Assembly (NCBI GenBank): GCA_964017145.1
Contig: OZ024844.1
Span: 496,001-560,000 of the forward strand
Direction: 5' to 3'
Source: Agrocybe praecox
Lineage: Eukaryota > Basidiomycota > Agaricomycetes > Agaricales > Agrocybaceae
DNA length: 64,000 bases
Both the position numbers and the translations under genes were made by a program. The notes beneath the pieces were generated by a model. That model did not search any database. It saw only the letters and a program-made list of their open reading frames with translations, and was not told the origin of the DNA. Position 1 is the first letter of the stretch. Every line of letters starts with the position of its first letter. This document shows positions 61,506 to 64,000 of the stretch, piece by piece.

Positions 61506-62350
61506 TCACGAATCCGGTGCTGCAGCCTCGTACACTCTCAAAGCTCTCCAATATCCTGCGAGCAGAAATTTTTGGTCGAAATTGTTTTTTCTTGGGTAAC
61601 CAGCATGGCCGCCAACGTTGACAAGATCCTCCATCCTTTCTACAAATATCTGTGCTTTCTGGATGACATACTCTTCACGATTGTTCCGCCTGTGAAACTG
61701 CCCTGGTGTATTTCTCTCTTTTGCGGTCTCGGACACTTTCTGGATTTTTCTGCGCGCCATCTTCCCTGCTTTATCGAGCCCTCGTCTGCCTTTTAGATTT
61801 AATTGGACCCTTCCTTTGGCGAGCTCGAGCCTCTACGCGCTTTTCTCTTTGCGCGACCATTCCCCAAGGCAGATATTTCGGGCGGGGACCCGAGCCGAAC
61901 TCCGGACGTGACGGTGACGTTTGTCACACAAGCGAAGTCGACACCTTCGGGGACATAGGCGACGACGAGCTCATGTAAATGCGGTGGCATCCCGAATAAC
62001 AATGCACATAAAGCATCTCTATACATGTCGACAAGTGTAGCAAAAATTTGGAGGCTTCAAATGGCCTTGGTGAATTGCAGTAACACTTGGAGTGTTTCGT
62101 CACGCTGGATATAATTATCCCCGCAGGCAGGAGGCAGAGAGGCAGAGCGAAGAGGATGTGTCTGCATTCTTCTGAACGATGCTTGTTGGTTGAGCTCCTT
62201 GAAGTGATAGATTTGAGGAGGCTTGGTAGCGTCTCTCTGACGAATATTCATGGGAAGCTAGCATTGTGGACGCTTCCAATGTTGCCAGATGAATCGGACA
62301 TGGCACAAGTGTCGTTCAGAAAGAAAGTTGTCTCGAGTTGTCCAAACTGA
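61506..62350. other. Conserved coding-like block of repeat C, unassigned
   Basis: Inverted counterpart of 47174-48104. Frames kept in both copies: 61506-61760 minus (MARRKIQKVSETAK), 61799-62026 minus (ending RRGSSSPKEGSN) and 62087-62350 plus (RRLGSVSLTNIHGK). Frames on both strands are open, so the coding strand is uncertain. Confidence 0.35.
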
Positions 62351-63091
62351 TCCAGAGTAGTGCATACTATGGTCTTTTATTTCTTCCTTCAGCAGCTGCA
62401 GGCACTAGGTGCAGAGAAACCTAGCAGTTTCGATTGATGTTGGCGGAACGCTGATGGGTGTGGATGAACTAGTTTCCGCATGATCAGGAATTCGATGTAT
62501 TTTCTCTGGGCATTGGTGGTCTTCTCTTCCTCTTCCAAGGATTGTCGTCACGGGAATACAATTCTGCCGCAGGTTGGACTAGCAAAGGTTCTGCTGCCTG
62601 TCGGGTGCGGTAATGATCACTTCTGCAAACTGGTATCAGAAATACACAAAGAAGTATTTGGTTGCGCACCTATTACAGCCACCCGTATACGCTACGCTTC
62701 GGTTTCGTGCTTTTCCACTGTTCCATGACCCATGTACCCTCCAGTGAGCAATTAAAAATCAATTGTTCGTTCAATTTCGAGTATCCTCCTCGAAATGGAA
62801 ATGTAGGAGTTTAGTCTCTTCCCATTTCTGTCAGGTCCCGCGGAGTCACAGTTCTAAATGTTACGTTAAAAGCAGAACGCGCCTTTTTTTTCTGTTCATT
62901 TTCTCCCTCCTCCTTCCTTCTCCCGGCCTCTTTTTTCTCTCTCCTCTCATCCAAGGCTCCATACCACCAAGCCGAGCGACCATCATTTCATTTGCCACCA
63001 TATTGTCGTTCTTCATTGAGGCGCTCTTCGCGGCCTTCCTCTTCCTTGTTCTGATAGTTGCTCATTGGCAGCGAGGGATTGGACTGTGGAG

Positions 63092-63583
63092 ATGTCGTCG
63101 ACCACGGGTCATCGTGCTTGCTCCGCTGCAGTGACCAGGCTGCCAGTTCCGACACACATCACGACTTCGACGAACTTGTCGTACCCTTCGAGGTTGCCTT
63201 CGCTCCATGTGGCTTGGTCAGGCTCGAATGTGACATTGGTGAACTCCGTGCGTGGTTTTCTCTTGCTCCTCTGTTGGAAGCCGGTAGTTGATGCACTTTG
63301 TTGCAGAAACGCGAATCTTCTGAAAATTCTATTTTTGAACCGAATAGCGCGACCACAATAACTGCTCAGCTTCCCGCAGATGACAACCATGGCCTCCACC
63401 CGCATCTTGAAGCACGCATCTTGAGCTGCCTCGCAGCGATTTTTTCGGTGAGTCCGTCGCCAACAACCGATGGCAATGTATTGACTGGACGATCCCCACT
63501 CTTGCCAGCGTGCTGGTTCCAGCCTCATGAGCAAGTTCAAAACGTTGAAATTGAAAAGCACACGCATCAACAGCCTTCTTTGA
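63092..63583 (+). CDS. Small four-exon gene family, repeat copy C (intron 2 lost)
   Basis: Exon 1 (from ATG 63092) encodes 52 residues with the NLSYPSRLP core. After a GTGCGT...TTGCAG intron, the next exon (KRESSENSIFEPN) runs directly into LPADDNHGLHPHLEARILSC. The sequence that forms intron 2 in A and B is deleted together with a few exon bases, and the frame stays open. It ends IFS at a GTGAGT donor. The last exon, after TTGCCAG, gives RAGSSLMSKFKTLKLKST and stops at 63581-63583. It is therefore potentially still translatable, with two introns instead of three. Function unknown. Confidence 0.55.
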
Positions 63584-64000
63584 ACCCCAATCTCGTACAA
63601 AACTAATCGTCCCCCGCCGACTGTATTATATCCCATGACATCTCGCTGTTCCGGTTCTCTTGATTCTTGTCGCACGCATGGTCCATTTCACCTCTTCGAA
63701 TTCGTCTTGTATCATATATGCATTTTCTTGTTTTCTTGCTCTCGATTTGAAGCACACCCTACACCATGACATCTAGAATAGCCTTCTTGCCCGCCATTTC
63801 TAGCACTAGCACAAATATTAGCTCTAATTTAACATACACCCACATACTACCACACCCTTGTTGGTTTTTTTACACCGTTTCTTGCCGTCAAATTGAATTT
63901 TGAATTTTTGTAGTTGGAATCTGTCGTTCACTGGACTTGCGGCGTCTTATTTTGCTGTTTCTTCTCGCGTTGAAGCTCTTGATGGCTTGAACTTGAAGCT

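Larger units (their letters stand above)
59600..64000 (+). repeat. Long repeat, copy C (runs past the window end)
   Basis: The left part (59.6-60.9 kb) is antiparallel to copy D; 60.45-64.0 kb is antiparallel to B (49.05-45.3 kb) and, from about 62.3 kb, parallel to A. It carries a phosphatase remnant, the unassigned block, the four-exon gene and the start of the CTTGA tract at the window edge. By analogy a P-loop gene copy should follow beyond 64 kb. Confidence 0.85.

Noticed and set aside
1..64000. tRNA or rRNA genes and CRISPR arrays
   Set aside because: I saw no convincing tRNA A/B box pair, rRNA core or spaced direct repeats; a covariance-model scan was not possible, so a tRNA could be missed.

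Overview
This window is fungal nuclear DNA, almost certainly from a mushroom-forming basidiomycete (Agaricomycetes). The genes are split by many GT-AG introns of about 50-65 nt, and several families are characteristic of these fungi: WSC-domain proteins, an AA14-like oxidase, a class V chitinase paired with a LysM protein, and G-domain proteins carrying the mushroom-specific N-terminal domain. All gene models were spliced by eye and joined by reading frame and family motifs. No alignment or search was run.

Layout. (1) 1-4088: right-hand part of a large repeat (copy A, plus strand) with a broken small four-exon gene and a P-loop pseudogene carrying two deletions. (2) 4.1-7.9 kb: gene-poor, with a tandem duplication and one possible 82-residue protein. 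(3) 8.0-11.3 kb (minus): carnitine acetyltransferase. (4) 12.1-26.9 kb: a LysM protein with about nine LysM modules (minus), with a decayed duplicate of its 3' end beside it, head-to-head with a very large secreted hevein/GH18 chitinase (plus). (5) 29.98-30.64 kb: a small four-exon gene of unknown function. (6) 31.9-33.7 kb (minus): secreted double-WSC protein with a 2-nt microexon. (7) 37.2-39.1 kb (plus): AA14-like lytic polysaccharide monooxygenase. (8) 40.1-41.3 kb (minus): mitochondrial GTP/GDP carrier (GGC1). (9) 41.6-49.05 kb: repeat copy B, inverted relative to A, with a fuller P-loop gene and the best-preserved repeat-borne four-exon gene. (10) 49.3-49.8 kb: NAA10 (ARD1) acetyltransferase pseudogene. 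(11) 49.9-55.1 kb (minus): a large fusion of a mushroom-specific N-terminal domain, two P-loop G domains and a lipase-like alpha/beta hydrolase. (12) 55.9-64.0 kb: repeat copies D and C, which face each other and carry two separately decayed dual-specificity phosphatase remnants and another copy of the four-exon gene.

Functional reading. The interior (about 12-39 kb) is a cell-surface and polysaccharide island: chitin binding (LysM, hevein), chitin hydrolysis (GH18), WSC carbohydrate binding and an AA14-like oxidase. It sits among housekeeping genes (CAT, GGC1) and lies between inverted repeats A and B. The repeats are rich in decayed gene copies and NTPase-type genes, as expected of a dynamic, possibly conflict-related compartment. 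The strongest candidates for something undescribed are the four-member family of small four-exon genes, three of whose members ride on the long repeats, and the tandem G-domain/alpha-beta hydrolase fusion.
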